Shown here in pieces: positions 33,243 to 41,436 of a stretch of DNA of 64,000 nt. The DNA is from Pigmentiphaga sp. Lineage in GTDB: Bacteria > Pseudomonadota > Gammaproteobacteria > Burkholderiales > Burkholderiaceae_B. Where the stretch lies: contig JALOAI010000015.1 of NCBI GenBank assembly GCA_023228945.1, forward strand, positions 1-64,000. Reading direction: 5' to 3'. Under the pieces are notes generated by a model. The model saw only the letters and a list, made by a program, of their open reading frames with translations. It ran no database searches and was not told the DNA's origin. Position 1 is the first letter of the stretch. Each line of letters opens with the position of its first letter. A program made the position numbers and the translations under genes.

Positions 33243-35273
33243 TTACCAGATCTCGGCGCGCTGGTTCTCCGGCACCACCATCGGCGCACCAGCAGGACAC
33301 TGGAAAGCCTGGGCGAACGACGGCATATTGGACGGAGGCAAGCCGGCGCGCACATCTCCCGGCGCATGGGGATCCGAGGCGATCAGCCAGCGCAAGGCTT
33401 CGGGGCGCATCTTGCTGCGCCAGGTACGCGCCCAGGACATGAAGAACCGCTGCTCCGGCGTCAGGTCATCGATGCGGCGATCGTCGGCTGGATATTTTGC
33501 CAGATGGCTGCGCAAGGCATCATAGGCGGCATGCAGCCCGCCCAGGTCGGCGATGTTTTCACCCAGCGTCAACACGCCGTCCACATGCAGGTCGGGATCA
33601 TCGGGCAAGGGCCGGATCCGGTCGACCTGTTCCCGCAGCTTGTCGGCCCGGGCGGTGAAAGCCGCTCGATCCTCGTCGGTCCACCAGTCGCGCAAGCGGC
33701 CGGTGGCATCGTACTTGCTGCCATGGATATCGAAGGCGTGCGTCATCTCGTGCCCCGCGACGGCGCCGAAGCTGCCCAGATTGACCGCCAGGTCGGCTTC
33801 CGGGTCGAGAATGGGCGTTTGCAGAATGGCGGCCAGGAATACCATGTGGTTTTCTGCCGGGGCGTAGTAGGCGTTGACGGTCTGCGGCCACATGCCCCAG
33901 GGCGGCACGTCGGCAACCGGCCCCAACTTGTTGAGCACTTCGGTCTGGAATTTGCGTTTCGCCAGTGTCGTCACGCTGGCGAAATACTCGCCCCGCGGCA
34001 GCCTCAGATCGCTCCAGTCGTTCCAGGAATCGGGATAGGCCAGGGCAAACGTCATGGTGTCGAGCTTGTGCAGCGCTTCGGCGCGGGTCGGGTCGGTCAG
34101 CCAACCGACCTCCGTCAGCCGCTTTCGCAGCGCCGTTCGTACTTGTTCGACGATCTCGTACGCCAGCGCCTTACGCTGCGGTTCGAAGTGATGCTCGACA
34201 TACAACTGGCCCAGGGGTTCGCCCATCCAGAAGTTGACGCTGCTCAGAACGGCGCGCCAGCGCTCGGTAGGGCTTTCGCGACCATCCAGGATACGGCCCT
34301 CGAACTCGAAACGGGCCTGGCGGAACCTCGCGTCGAGGTAGGGCGCGCTGGAGCGCAGCCATTGGGCTCTCAAATAGGCTTGCCAATGAGCCAGTGGCAA
34401 CTCATCGAGCAAACGATTCGCGGCCGCGAAGTAATCGTCTCCCGCCAGGGAGAACTCCACATTGTCCGGCAAGCTCAATTGCTGAAACAGCAAGGGCCAG
34501 CCCCAGCCGGGCAGCTCGGCTTCGGCACCGGGGATGGTCTTCAAATGATAGTTATTGTAGGGGTCGCTCTCCTCGGCCGGCGACATCTCATGTGCCGCCA
34601 ATTGCCGCTCGACCTGAAAAGCCAGAGCCGCCGCTTCTTCGGCCTCCGGTGCGGGCACGCCCGCCAACCGTAGCAGTTGGTCCAGATAGTGCCGGTAAGC
34701 TTCGGCGATGGTGGCATGGGCCGGGTTGACATAATGATCGGGCGTGGGCAAGCCCTGGCCGCTCGATGAGAAATAGAGAATGTTCCTTTCGGGCTGCTCC
34801 AGGTCTGGCGCGGTGTAGGCGTAGAACACCACCGCCGCCCCCTGGGCAAAGCGATCACGCAGATATTGGCGAAGATCGGCCTTGGAAGCCAGGGCTCCGA
34901 TTCGCTCCCATTCCGCCTTTGCCGGCGCAAAACCCAGCCGGTCGAGCTCGGTCTCGTTCAATCCATCGAGATAGAACTGGCGTAACAGGTGCTGTACCGG
35001 GCTCGCGTCGGCTGCGGGCTCCGCGTCGAGGAGGGCCCGCTGATGATCCTGGCTGGTTTCCGCCAATTGGTCGAGCGTGCCGAAGTAGGCCTGATCGGGG
35101 CGCAGCGTGGTGCTTTGCAACCAGCGATTGTTCACGTGGGCATTCAGATCGGTGCAGGCGGCCACCGCAGGGTCGACGTCGAAAGTCGGCTGCGGCGGAT
35201 GGGCTTCTTCGTCGCCGCCACAGGCCGCGAGGCCGGCCAGCAGAGCAATGCCCAGCAATGATTTGAGCGTCAT
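33243..35273 (-). CDS. M13-family zinc metallopeptidase (PepO/neprilysin-like) lipoprotein
   Basis: A 676-residue peptidase. The lipobox LLAGLAACGG near residues 12-21 predicts lipidation at the Cys, so the enzyme is envelope-bound. The catalytic signature GHEMTHAFD (HExxH, about residue 507) and the third ligand region GENIADLGG (about residue 570) are complete, and VNAYYAPAENHMVFLAAILQ is the M13 substrate-binding strand. M13 enzymes cleave short peptides. ATG 35273 begins the signal sequence. It stands as a single gene; an A+T-rich stretch upstream (35285-35310) might hold its promoter. Confidence 0.93.
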   Translation of the reverse strand: MTLKSLLGIALLAGLAACGGDEEAHPPQPTFDVDPAVAACTDLNAHVNNRWLQSTTLRPDQAYFGTLDQLAETSQDHQRALLDAEPAADASPVQHLLRQFYLDGLNETELDRLGFAPAKAEWERIGALASKADLRQYLRDRFAQGAAVVFYAYTAPDLEQPERNILYFSSSGQGLPTPDHYVNPAHATIAEAYRHYLDQLLRLAGVPAPEAEEAAALAFQVERQLAAHEMSPAEESDPYNNYHLKTIPGAEAELPGWGWPLLFQQLSLPDNVEFSLAGDDYFAAANRLLDELPLAHWQAYLRAQWLRSSAPYLDARFRQARFEFEGRILDGRESPTERWRAVLSSVNFWMGEPLGQLYVEHHFEPQRKALAYEIVEQVRTALRKRLTEVGWLTDPTRAEALHKLDTMTFALAYPDSWNDWSDLRLPRGEYFASVTTLAKRKFQTEVLNKLGPVADVPPWGMWPQTVNAYYAPAENHMVFLAAILQTPILDPEADLAVNLGSFGAVAGHEMTHAFDIHGSKYDATGRLRDWWTDEDRAAFTARADKLREQVDRIRPLPDDPDLHVDGVLTLGENIADLGGLHAAYDALRSHLAKYPADDRRIDDLTPEQRFFMSWARTWRSKMRPEALRWLIASDPHAPGDVRAGLPPSNMPSFAQAFQCPAGAPMVVPENQRAEIW

Positions 35274-35373
35274 GGGTGTGTGTCTCGGTGTCTTATAAAA
35301 GTTACGTCTTGAAAACACCGGACATCCTAGCACGCTGCTCGTGACATCACCCGCTTTTACGCGCCGCCGGCTC

Positions 35374-36141
35374 TCAGGCCAGCAAGCGCGTGCGCACCCA
35401 TTCCTGCTGCGCCTTCAACATCGGAAAGTATGTCTGCACCATCTCGCCCGACGTCATGCGTTCGGCCCGGGTGGAGATGGTCAGCGCCGCCAGCACGGTT
35501 CCCGCGGCATCGAACAATGGCACACCTATCGAGCGCACCCCCAACTCGATTTCTTCATTACACAGGGCATAGCCGTTGGCGCGGCATTCCACCAGCAAAG
35601 TCGCCAGCGACGACAGCTCGGTCACGGTATTGGCGGTGAACGGCCGCAGCTCCTGCTTGAGCAATAGCGCCGCGGCCTGGGCCTCGGGCAGGCCGGCCAG
35701 CAAGACCCGCCCCGCCGCCGAACAGTGCAAGGGCAGGCGCGACCCCACCACCAAGCCGATGCGCATCGTGCGCCGGGCCGTGGCCCGCGCGGCGATCACC
35801 GCGGCGGCGTCGAACAGCACCGCCAGGCTGGCCGAATCCCGGTTGCGCTCGCATAAAGCGTCCAGCACCGGCTGGATCAGGCGCGGCAAGCGGGTGGACG
35901 ATACATAGGCATACGCCAGGCGCAAAGCGCCATGGCCCAGCCAATACCGCTTGCCATCGGTTTCCACATAGCCCAGCGCCGCCAGCGTCAGCAGGCAGCG
36001 GCGCGCCGAGGCGCGGCTCAATCCCACTTGGCGCGCCGCTTCCGCCACCGTCACACGGGTATGCCTCGAATCGAACACCTCGAGGATGCGCAAGCCTTTG
36101 GCCAATCCCGCCAGATGATCCCGATCATGTGATGCGTCCAT
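35374..36141 (-). CDS. IclR-family regulator, PcaR/TphR-like
   Basis: A 255-residue IclR protein: HTH segment LAKGLRILEVFDSRHTRVTVAEAARQVGLSRASARRCL and an effector domain with LPLHCSAAGRVLLAGLP and NEEIELGVRSIGVPLFD. It is divergent from the Rieske oxygenase alpha/beta genes, and a dyad (36159-36173) lies in the intervening 103 bp. IclR regulators of this branch activate aromatic acid catabolism genes (pca, pob, tph). Here the neighbouring dioxygenase resembles terephthalate dioxygenase, so a TphR-like role is plausible but inferred. Confidence 0.88.
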   Translation of the reverse strand: MDASHDRDHLAGLAKGLRILEVFDSRHTRVTVAEAARQVGLSRASARRCLLTLAALGYVETDGKRYWLGHGALRLAYAYVSSTRLPRLIQPVLDALCERNRDSASLAVLFDAAAVIAARATARRTMRIGLVVGSRLPLHCSAAGRVLLAGLPEAQAAALLLKQELRPFTANTVTELSSLATLLVECRANGYALCNEEIELGVRSIGVPLFDAAGTVLAALTISTRAERMTSGEMVQTYFPMLKAQQEWVRTRLLA

Positions 36142-36158
36142 GGTTCGCGTCCTCGATG

Positions 36159-36173
36159 GTGCGCTATGCGCAC
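36159..36173. promoter_or_regulatory. Palindrome, candidate IclR operator
   Basis: GTGCGC-TAT-GCGCAC, perfect 6-bp arms with a 3-bp spacer, 18 bp from the IclR start codon and upstream of the divergent oxygenase operon. Its size matches known IclR-type half-site spacing. Confidence 0.5.
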
Positions 36174-36244
36174 AAACGGCTCACGCCACTTTCATTCCGA
36201 TTCTTAGACTGTACGGTACGTTTCTTCAACCCCGCGAAAACACC

Positions 36245-37507
36245 ATGCACGCCTCATCCCCGGCAGCGCCCTGTCCGTCTCCACTTCTGGCCTGGCCGGC
36301 CGAAGGCTATACACGCGCGCCCTATCGAATCTATGTCGATCCGGACGTCTATGCCCGCGAACAAGAGGCGATCTTCCGGGGCTCCTCCTGGCACTACCTT
36401 GGGCTCGAAGCCGAAATTCCCGACCCCGGCTGCTACAAAACCACGTACATCGGCGATTTGCCCGTGCTCGTGACCCGCGCCGAGGACGGCTCGGTGCACG
36501 CCATGCTCAACCGCTGTTCGCATCGTGGCAACCTCGTGGCCCGCGAGCCGTTCGGCAAGGCCAAACGCCTGTATTGCGTGTATCACGCCTGGAGCTTCAA
36601 CCTCCGTGGCGAACTTACCGCCGCGGCCTTTCGCCACGGACTGCGCGGCGAGGGCGGCCTGCCGGATGATTTCGACCTCGCGGATCACGGCCTGCGCCGT
36701 TTGCGCACCACCACCTTTCTCGGCCTGGTATTCGCCACCTTCGACAACAGCCTGGAACCGCTGGAAGACTGGCTGGGCGAAGTGGCCGACGGCATGCGCC
36801 GCGTGCTGCGCAAGCCGCTCAAGGTGCTGGGCTACGACACCCAGCGCATCCACGCCAACTGGAAGATGTATCACGAGAATCCGCGTGACTCCTACCACGC
36901 CAATATCCTGCACACCTTCTACGCCACCTTCGGCCTGTCGCGGCAATCGCAGGAGTCCGGCATGATCCTGGACGGCCACGGCCGCCATGTGTATTTCTAT
37001 ACCAAGGCAAATACCGAGACCGCGTCGAGCGATTTCGACCAGGCCACCACCGGGCTGCGCTCGGTGAACTCCGCCTTCAAGCTGGAAGATCCCGGTCTAC
37101 TGGCCTGGCGCGACGAGCATGGCGACGGCGTGAGCGTGCAGATCCTCACCGCCTATCCCACCTTCGTCCTGCATCAGATCGCCAACAGCCTGGCCACCCG
37201 CCAGCTCGTCCCCAGAGGCCCCGGGCAGGCCGATCTCGTCTGGACCTACTTCGGCTATGCCGATGATGACGACGAGATGACCCGCCTGCGGCTGGCCCAG
37301 ATCAACCTGGTGGGCTCGGCCGGGATGGTCTCGGTGGAAGACGCCGCGGTGTGCGAAATGATCGCCAAGGCCATCGGCGACGGCCGGCTGGGAGCCTCCT
37401 TCATCGAAATGGGCGGCCGCGACCTGCAGGGCGCCAGCGCCACCAAACTGTCCGAACGCGCGATCCGCAACTTCTGGAACATCTACCGACAGGACATGGG
37501 GCTATGA
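36245..37507 (+). CDS. Rieske aromatic ring-hydroxylating dioxygenase alpha subunit, terephthalate-dioxygenase-like
   Basis: A 420-residue terminal oxygenase subunit. The Rieske cluster is CSHRG then CVYHAWS (CxH and CxxH), and the mononuclear iron site is carried by NPRDSYHANILHTFY (Asp, His, His). From memory, segments such as LEDPGLL, GVSVQILTAYP and YFGYADDDDEM resemble the Comamonas terephthalate 1,2-dioxygenase large subunit TphA2, and the length agrees; related enzymes act on anthranilate or salicylate. The beta gene follows 148 bp later, with the palindromic repeat between. No reductase gene occurs in the window. ATG 36245 was chosen over earlier in-frame ATGs because the family begins there. 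Confidence 0.85.
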   Translation: MHASSPAAPCPSPLLAWPAEGYTRAPYRIYVDPDVYAREQEAIFRGSSWHYLGLEAEIPDPGCYKTTYIGDLPVLVTRAEDGSVHAMLNRCSHRGNLVAREPFGKAKRLYCVYHAWSFNLRGELTAAAFRHGLRGEGGLPDDFDLADHGLRRLRTTTFLGLVFATFDNSLEPLEDWLGEVADGMRRVLRKPLKVLGYDTQRIHANWKMYHENPRDSYHANILHTFYATFGLSRQSQESGMILDGHGRHVYFYTKANTETASSDFDQATTGLRSVNSAFKLEDPGLLAWRDEHGDGVSVQILTAYPTFVLHQIANSLATRQLVPRGPGQADLVWTYFGYADDDDEMTRLRLAQINLVGSAGMVSVEDAAVCEMIAKAIGDGRLGASFIEMGGRDLQGASATKLSERAIRNFWNIYRQDMGL

Positions 37508-37508
37508 G

Positions 37509-37654
37509 CGGGCCGAGCCGCCTCAACCGCGAATCCTCCCTCGGGGAGGCAGTCGCGAAGCGACCGGAGGGTCGTCCATACAGCGGGCCGGGCCGCCCCA
37601 AGCGCGAATCCCTCCCTCGGGAAGAAAAGTCACGAAACCACCGGGAGGTCGTCC
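37509..37654. repeat. Two copies of the 75-bp-family palindromic repeat between dioxygenase subunit genes
   Basis: It begins just after the TGA of the alpha subunit and contains two units: the first intact (CCTCCCTCGGGGAGG, GTCGC-GAA-GCGAC, CGGAGG), the second degenerate (CCCTCCCTCGGGAAG, then CACGAAACCACCGGGAGG). The final GGGAGG is 7 bp before the ATG of the beta subunit gene and acts as its Shine-Dalgarno. Confidence 0.85.
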
Positions 37655-37655
37655 A

Positions 37656-38144
37656 ATGATCATGCCGCACCATCACGATACGCATTTCCGCCGCGTGGAA
37701 AATCTCATTGCCGAGTGGGCCCGCGCCATCGATGAGAATCGGGTCGAAGACATCGCCGCCCTGCTCGTGCCCGAAGGCCGCTACACCGTGCGATCGCGCT
37801 TCAATGCCGACCGCGGCCTGCCCCATGCGCTGATCGACACCGTGTCTGCCGCCCAGCTGCGCGACCGCATTCAATCCATGCGCATCGCCAACGTGTACGA
37901 GCCGCATCACTACCGCCATCTGATCTCGGGCGTACAGATCGTGGGCGAAGCCGATGGCGCGCTGCGGGTGCGGTCGAACTTCCTGATCACGAGAACCCAG
38001 GAAGCGTCCGGCGATACCTGCATTTTCGCCACCGGACAATGCCGCGACCTGATCGAGATGTCGGCGAACACCGCTGCCTTTCGCAGCCGCGAACTCCTGC
38101 TCGACTCCCGGGCCATCGAGACCCTGCTGGTCATCCCGCTTTAA
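37656..38144 (+). CDS. Aromatic ring-hydroxylating dioxygenase beta subunit
   Basis: A 162-residue small subunit of the Rieske dioxygenase, with the NTF2-like fold: RRVENLIAEWARAIDENRVEDIAALLVPEGRYTV, then RIANVYEPHHYRHLISGVQI and TCIFATGQCRDLIEM. It gives the alpha3-beta3 oxygenase its structure and does not carry cofactors. The start at ATG 37656 follows the GGAGG supplied by the repeat; ATG 37662 is a possible alternative. A Bug receptor gene follows after 143 bp. Confidence 0.87.
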   Translation: MIMPHHHDTHFRRVENLIAEWARAIDENRVEDIAALLVPEGRYTVRSRFNADRGLPHALIDTVSAAQLRDRIQSMRIANVYEPHHYRHLISGVQIVGEADGALRVRSNFLITRTQEASGDTCIFATGQCRDLIEMSANTAAFRSRELLLDSRAIETLLVIPL

Positions 38145-38287
38145 TGTGAAAGAGCGCTCGCTTGCATCGTCCGGAGTGGCCATAAGGCCATATTCGTTCG
38201 GGTGAAAAGAAACGCTCATGCAATACAGCACCCGAAGTGGCCGCGAAGCCATAATCGTCAAGAATCAAGACAGAAAAGGAGAATATC

Positions 38288-39265
38288 GTGAGGAGACGCA
38301 CATTTCTGGGAGCCACCACGGCTTCCGCCCTGGCCCTGAGCACCTTCGGCAGCGTCCGCGCCAGCGACTATCCCGACAAGCCCATCACCCTGATCGTGCC
38401 CTTGGCGCCTGGCGATGCGGCCGACACCATCGCCCGCATGCTCAGCGAGGAATTGTCGGCAACACTGAACGTGCCCATCGTCATTTCCAACATGCCCGGC
38501 GCCGGCGGCTCCATCGGTACGCAGGCGGTGGTGCGGGCACCCAACGACGGCTACACCCTGCTCTATGCCCAGAACAGCCCGCTCACCATCCGGCGCGTGA
38601 TCGACCCGGTCAACAACGACTACGATCCCCTCAAAGACCTCACGCCGCTGGGCCTGGCCACCCGCACGCCCTCCATCCTCGTCGCCCGCGCCGATGCGCC
38701 CTTCGCCGACTTCAAGGAAATGGTCGCCCTGGCCAAGGCCAAGCCCGGCACGCTGCGCATCGGCAACGCGGGGCCGGGTTCGGCGGGCGACATCAGCGTG
38801 CAACTCATCAACAGCCAGGCCGGCACCGACCTCGCTTCCGTGCCATACCGGGGGGCGGCACCCGCCATCAGCGACCTGCTCGGTGGCCATGTCGATGGCG
38901 TGATCCTGGCCCTGGGCGCGGTCAGCCCGCATATCCGTGGCGGGCGCATGCGCGGCATCGCCATCTCCGACCCCTTCCCGGAGTTTCCAGACGTCCCCAC
39001 GCTGTCGCAGCTCGGCTACGGGCAAGAGATCCAGGGAGTGTGGTTCGCGTTCCTGGCGCCCGGCGGCGTCCCCGCCAACGTGGTCGACAAGCTCGAGGGC
39101 GCCCTGGCGAAAGTCGTCGGCAACCCGCAGACCGCCGAGCGCCTGCTGCCGATGGGCATCATCCTGGGCTGGGAGCCGCCGGCCAAGCTGGCAGAGGCCA
39201 TTTCACGGGAGCACAAGACGGTGAGCGAGCTCCTCAAGCAAGTGAAGAAGCCGGCTGGCGGCTGA
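38288..39265 (+). CDS. TTT-family (Bug) periplasmic substrate-binding protein
   Basis: A 325-residue Bug receptor. It begins with a twin-arginine-like signal (RRRTFLGATTASALALSTFG), unusual among the four receptors here. The Bug fold follows: DYPDKPITLIVPLAPGDAAD, NMPGAGGSIGTQAVV, DGYTLLYAQNSPLTI, SVPYRGAAPAISDLLGGHVDG. Bug proteins bind carboxylates with high affinity, often aromatic acids, as with the terephthalate receptor TphC. No TctA/TctB membrane genes accompany it. GTG 38288 has AAGGAG upstream. It probably captures the substrate of the adjacent dioxygenase. Confidence 0.9.
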   Translation: MRRRTFLGATTASALALSTFGSVRASDYPDKPITLIVPLAPGDAADTIARMLSEELSATLNVPIVISNMPGAGGSIGTQAVVRAPNDGYTLLYAQNSPLTIRRVIDPVNNDYDPLKDLTPLGLATRTPSILVARADAPFADFKEMVALAKAKPGTLRIGNAGPGSAGDISVQLINSQAGTDLASVPYRGAAPAISDLLGGHVDGVILALGAVSPHIRGGRMRGIAISDPFPEFPDVPTLSQLGYGQEIQGVWFAFLAPGGVPANVVDKLEGALAKVVGNPQTAERLLPMGIILGWEPPAKLAEAISREHKTVSELLKQVKKPAGG

Positions 39266-39441
39266 GGCGGCGCCGGGATTGCGGCAGGCATCAAGACGAC
39301 GACCATCGCCACCCCGGTCGCGGCGCCATCGGGCGCCCCGGTGTCGCCTTCGCTTCCGGCCGGCCCCGCTCGGCACAAGACGGCCTCGCTCCCCCGGGGA
39401 AATCCCAGGGGCGGCGAACGATACGGCGACGGGCAAAGATG

Positions 39442-39451
39442 GTAACGTTAC
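39442..39451. promoter_or_regulatory. 10-bp palindrome upstream of the LuxR-type gene
   Basis: GTAACGTTAC is a perfect palindrome, about 43 bp before the LuxR-type start. It may be an autoregulatory site; this is only suggested by position. Confidence 0.3.
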
Positions 39452-39493
39452 AGTCCCGCCGTGCCGTCAACGCTCATCCCCCCGGTGGCCACG

Positions 39494-40306
39494 ATGCCGA
39501 AAACCTGGCAAACCGACGTCGCCCGTTCCACCCGGCCTTCGGTCAGCCCCGCCGCAGTCGCGCAGTTGCTCGAAGCCCTGCGCTCACACCAGCCCGCGGG
39601 CTGCATGCTGCGCTTCATCAACGAAAGCGTAGAGGTGGAATACCTCTCGATGGTGTACTACGACACCGGACAACCCCGCCAGATCGAAGGCCATTCGCTC
39701 GATCCCAGGCGGGCCGGGCTCACCCAAACCTGCTTTTCACTGTACCAGGCGCATTTCTCGTGGGCCGACCCCATTCCCCGCCAGGCGCGCCAGTTGCGGC
39801 GCGCGGGTGGCGGCTCCGCATCCATCACCGCCCATGTCTTTGGCCGGCACGAGATCCCCGACGAAGGCTGGCGCAACGCCATCTTCGATACCCATCAACT
39901 GGCGGGCCGGCTCAGCCTGCTGTATACGCCCGCCCCGGGCGCGGCTTTCGCGCTCAATCTCTACCGCCATCACGCCCTGGGCGACTTCCAGGCGCAGGAG
40001 GTCGAGCGCCTACTCGAGATCGCGCCGCTACTGCGTGAAGTCCACCACCACGCCCTGGGGACGGCGCAACGCCTGCCACAGGTGGATCAGCGCGTCGCCG
40101 CCGCCGAGCAACGCCTGCTGCATGCCTGTCCCGGCCTCACCCCGCGCGAGCGCCAGGTTTGCGCGCGCATCGCCTCCGGCATCACTACCGACGGCATTGC
40201 CGCCGACCTGGGCGTGGCGCCCTCCACGATCGTTACGCTGCGCAAGCGCGCCTATGCCAAGCTCGGCATCGCCGACCGGCTGGGGCTGGCGCGCCTGGTC
40301 TATTGA
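39494..40306 (+). CDS. LuxR-type (GerE HTH) transcriptional regulator
   Basis: A protein of about 270 residues with a C-terminal LuxR/GerE helix-turn-helix: CPGLTPRERQVCARIASGITTDGIAADLGVAPSTIVTLRKRAYAKLGI. The N-terminal part (about residues 20-200) has no recognised sensor domain but contains aromatic-rich strands (YLSMVYYDTGQP, FSLYQAHFSW). The start is uncertain: ATG 39494 is used, GTG 39461 is also in frame. It ends on TGATCA, shared with the stop of the convergent LysR gene. It lies after a Bug gene and could be an island-specific activator; ligand unknown. Confidence 0.78.
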   Translation: MPKTWQTDVARSTRPSVSPAAVAQLLEALRSHQPAGCMLRFINESVEVEYLSMVYYDTGQPRQIEGHSLDPRRAGLTQTCFSLYQAHFSWADPIPRQARQLRRAGGGSASITAHVFGRHEIPDEGWRNAIFDTHQLAGRLSLLYTPAPGAAFALNLYRHHALGDFQAQEVERLLEIAPLLREVHHHALGTAQRLPQVDQRVAAAEQRLLHACPGLTPRERQVCARIASGITTDGIAADLGVAPSTIVTLRKRAYAKLGIADRLGLARLVY

Positions 40307-41218
40307 TCAACGGGCCAGCGCCACGAAATGTGTGTGCAAAAATGCGATGAACGCCTCCGCCATGGGCGACACCGAACGTTTGGCCGGAGTGTAAACAAAA
40401 ATTTTTCTGCGCAGCACGGGATCACCCAATGAGCGCATCTCCAGACCGTAGCCCTCGATCAGCTCGCGGGAAAAAGCAGGACAAAACGTGACGCCCAGCC
40501 CCGCGCGCGCCATCCCGATGGCGCTCGTCATGTACGCCGCCTCGCGCACGGCCCCGAAAGTGACGCGGCCCGGCAAGTGGCCGTCGAGGTTGGCCATCAG
40601 GCGCTCCATGAAGTCGCGCGATGGCGAGATCACGGTATGGGAACGGAGGTCGGACCAGCGCACGATCTTCTTGCGGCTCAGCGGGTGCTCCGGCGCGCAA
40701 ACGAGCAGCACTTCATCCTCCACCAACAGGCTGGCGGCAACGCCAGTTACAGGCTCGGCGTCCGGCCCCACCGCCAAATCGATATCGCCCGCGGCCACCG
40801 CGGCCAGATGATCGGGCAGATCGCCATCGATCATGTGATCGCTGGCATCGGGATGCAACCGCATGAACTCCGCCAAGATCGCGGGCATTCGCGTGCAGGC
40901 CAGCATTTGCGGAACGCCGACCGCCAGCCGCCCGCGCCTGGCTTCCTTGAGATCGTCGATGACGGACAACGCTTCGGCCAGATCATTGAGCGTACGGCGC
41001 ACCAGGGGGTAGAACTCCCGACCGGGCGCCGTGAGCTGAATGGCGCGTGAGCTGCGATCAAAAAGCCTGGTGCCGACTTCGCTCTCGAGTTCCCGGATCA
41101 ATACGCTCAAGCCCGATTGGGTGAGCCCCAACTGGCTCGCCGCCAGCGTGAAACTACCGATATCGGCCAGCATGACAAAAGCGCGAAGCTGGCGATAGGT
41201 GACATTTGTATTTTTCAT
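40307..41218 (-). CDS. LysR-family transcriptional regulator
   Basis: A 303-residue LysR protein of the CbbR/CysB-like branch: VTYRQLRAFVMLADIGSFTLAASQLGLTQSGLSVLIRELE for the HTH and a full effector domain (GRLAVGVPQMLACTRMPAIL, VTFGAVREAAYMTSAIGMARAGLG). It is divergent from the VanA-type oxygenase gene at 41437. A 21-bp dyad (41216-41236) overlaps its own start codon, suggesting autoregulation, and AT-rich dyads lie nearer the oxygenase. The effector is probably an aromatic acid of the downstream pathway. Confidence 0.9.
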   Translation of the reverse strand: MKNTNVTYRQLRAFVMLADIGSFTLAASQLGLTQSGLSVLIRELESEVGTRLFDRSSRAIQLTAPGREFYPLVRRTLNDLAEALSVIDDLKEARRGRLAVGVPQMLACTRMPAILAEFMRLHPDASDHMIDGDLPDHLAAVAAGDIDLAVGPDAEPVTGVAASLLVEDEVLLVCAPEHPLSRKKIVRWSDLRSHTVISPSRDFMERLMANLDGHLPGRVTFGAVREAAYMTSAIGMARAGLGVTFCPAFSRELIEGYGLEMRSLGDPVLRRKIFVYTPAKRSVSPMAEAFIAFLHTHFVALAR

Positions 41219-41236
41219 ACTAAAACAAATTGTATG
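41216..41236. promoter_or_regulatory. LysR-type dyad overlapping the LysR start codon
   Basis: CATAC and GTATG form perfect 5-bp arms around an 11-bp AT-rich spacer, covering the start codon of the LysR gene. The size matches a LysR recognition site and the placement fits autorepression. Confidence 0.5.
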
Positions 41237-41324
41237 ACCCTTTAACGGTGCGCGGACTATCGAAGCAAACTATTTATCGCAGGATAATCCACATCCCGCT
41301 TCTCTCCACGGCTTGCCCATTAAA

Positions 41325-41362
41325 TGATAAAAAATCATTCTAAAATGATAATTATCAATTTG
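41325..41362. promoter_or_regulatory. AT-rich dyads (Fur-like) upstream of the VanA-type oxygenase
   Basis: AATGAT-AAAAA-ATCATT is followed by the perfect palindrome TGATAATTATCA. Together they resemble clustered Fur hexamers (GATAAT), lying about 75-110 bp upstream of the oxygenase start. An upstream activator or LysR binding role is equally possible. Confidence 0.4.
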
Positions 41363-41436
41363 ACTCATTAAACCATAGCCTGGATCATGGGCTTTCCGGA
41401 CGCCGCCGTTCCTTAATCTGCTTCCAGAAGAGTTTC

